From the NCBI GenBank assembly GCA_910583965.1, contig CAJUAE010000147.1, positions 1 to 6,609 on the forward strand: 6,609 nt of DNA, read 5' to 3'. The notes beneath the pieces were generated by a model, which saw nothing but the letters and a program-made list of their open reading frames with translations, was not told the origin of the DNA and made no database searches. This stretch comes from an uncultured Lachnospiraceae bacterium (GTDB taxonomy: Bacteria > Bacillota > Clostridia > Lachnospirales > Lachnospiraceae). The translations under genes and the position numbers were made by a program. Shown here in pieces: positions 5,784 to 6,609 of the stretch (positions are counted from its first letter, which is position 1; each line of letters opens with the position of its first letter).

Positions 5784-6609
5784 ATGGCAAAAAAAGATAC
5801 AAAACTTGAAAACTTATCAAAAACAGTTCATATGCTCATAGAGGAGATCCGCCTCTCGGAAACTCAAGGGCTGGACCGTATTTTCATGGATGTTTATTCA
5901 CAGCAGGCCGATATGATGACAGATAGCAGACAGCAGGGCAAAGTAAAGCACGCCTTCAGGGACATTCTGGGCATAGTATTCTTTGGTGTACTTGCCGGAA
6001 ATGATGAATGGGAGGATATCTATGATTTTGCGATGGATGAAAGAGAAACTTTAAGAAACTATCTGGACTTAAAGAACGGAATTCCATCCCATGATACGAT
6101 GCAGAGGGTCTTTGCCATCATCCGGCCAGATGAACTGCAGGGAATGCTCAAAGAAATCCTGGTTCAGATGATAGAAATGGCCGGGCAGCACCTTGACCAA
6201 TATCTATATCAAAATGAAGAACTGGGCTGCTATGTACGTGATGTCATTGCAGCAGACGGAAAGGAAACCCGGCATACCATGAAGAAACACGCAAAGAATC
6301 CAGAAGATTTGTGTAACCTGAACGAATTTAATGTAATGTCCACAGAATGGGGGGTCTGCCTGTCCAGCACGAGAATTAACGAGAAAACGAATGAGATTCC
6401 CGAAATGCAGGCAGTTATGAAAGGACTTGACTGCCGGAAGTGCATCGTTACTGCGGATGCCATGAATACCCAGAAAGAAACCGCACGGGTTATTGTGCAG
6501 GAAGCACACGGAGATTATTGTCTTGCACTCAAAGGGAACCAGAAACAGGCTTATGAAGAAATCCGGAATTATTTTGCCTGTATGGATCTGTTGGAAAACA
6601 TACGCCAGA
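5784..6609 (+). CDS. ISAs1-family DDE transposase (3' end beyond window)
   Basis: An open frame of 275 codons with no stop, running off the window edge; family members are usually about 370-400 residues. The N-terminal DDE-transposase-associated region reads RQQGKVKHAFRDILGIVFFG with LAGNDEWEDIYDFA (from about residue 51), then GIPSHDTMQRVFAII (from 99). The catalytic region shows VIAADGKE with D158 as the first acidic residue, LNEFNVMSTEWGVCL, INEKTNEIPEM, then CIVTADAMNTQKE with D225 as the second, and LALKGNQK (from about 247). The third acidic residue lies beyond the window. The normal DGKTLRGS motif is DGKETRHT here, a divergent but recognisable variant. The visible part has no frameshift, so the copy could be intact. 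It belongs to the insertion sequence and not to the polysaccharide pathway. The strong GGAGG and the full N-terminal domain support the start. Confidence 0.9.
   Translation, partial: MAKKDTKLENLSKTVHMLIEEIRLSETQGLDRIFMDVYSQQADMMTDSRQQGKVKHAFRDILGIVFFGVLAGNDEWEDIYDFAMDERETLRNYLDLKNGIPSHDTMQRVFAIIRPDELQGMLKEILVQMIEMAGQHLDQYLYQNEELGCYVRDVIAADGKETRHTMKKHAKNPEDLCNLNEFNVMSTEWGVCLSSTRINEKTNEIPEMQAVMKGLDCRKCIVTADAMNTQKETARVIVQEAHGDYCLALKGNQKQAYEEIRNYFACMDLLENIRQ

Larger units (their letters stand above)
5706..6609 (+). mobile_element. ISAs1-family insertion sequence, left part (continues past window)
   Basis: A leader of about 80 bases and an ISAs1-type transposase frame follow the DUF4422 gene. Base composition and codon use change from strongly AT-rich to balanced at about 5784, consistent with acquired DNA. 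The right end and target duplication are outside the window, so the terminal inverted repeat and exact left boundary cannot be fixed. The boundary may lie anywhere from about 5670, inside the 3' end of the DUF4422 frame, to about 5745. The element points the same way as the operon. Confidence 0.7.

Noticed and set aside
1..6609. CRISPR arrays, tRNA or rRNA genes, riboswitches.
   Set aside because: No regularly spaced repeats, cloverleaf-like segments or conserved rRNA stretches were seen on either strand.

Overview
This window is a low-GC stretch of a cell-surface polysaccharide (capsule, exopolysaccharide or teichoic-acid-like) biosynthesis operon. It most likely comes from an anaerobic Firmicute of the Lachnospiraceae/Clostridia type. 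That placement is inferred from AT-rich codon use, AGGAGG/AAGGGG-type ribosome binding sites and the LicD + GT2 + FkbM + DUF4422 gene mix; no 16S or other taxonomic marker is present.

Layout, all genes on the + strand: (i) 1-813, the 3' part of a short-chain (extended SDR) nucleotide-sugar epimerase/dehydratase, whose N-terminal NAD-binding part is missing and which has an in-frame TGA just upstream of the open frame; (ii) 819-2027, a LicD-family phosphotransferase with an extra N-terminal Rossmann-like module; (iii) 2050-3246, a GT2 glycosyltransferase with an extra C-terminal Rossmann-like module; (iv) 3263-4587, an FkbM-family methyltransferase, also with an N-terminal Rossmann-like module, split by an insertion of about 275 bp rich in inverted repeats; (v) 4599-5705, a DUF4422 protein, again with an N-terminal Rossmann-like module; (vi) about 5706 to the window end, an ISAs1-family insertion sequence whose transposase reading frame starts at 5784 and runs off the edge. 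Gene spacings inside the cluster are 5, 22, 16 and 11 bp, so these are co-transcribed genes. No internal promoter or terminator is evident.

How the genes fit together: the SDR enzyme would make a modified NDP-sugar, the GT2 protein (and possibly the DUF4422 protein) would transfer sugars, LicD would add a phospho-substituent such as phosphocholine or another phospho-alcohol, and FkbM would O-methylate a sugar. The specific sugar and substituent cannot be read from the sequence.

The two main points of interest are these. First, four consecutive, otherwise unrelated enzymes each carry a fused Rossmann-like accessory module, at the N- or C-terminus. Second, the locus is being eroded by mobile DNA: the methyltransferase is broken by a small non-coding insert that looks like a miniature element, an ISAs1 element abuts the end of the DUF4422 gene, and the epimerase looks truncated or interrupted at its 5' end.
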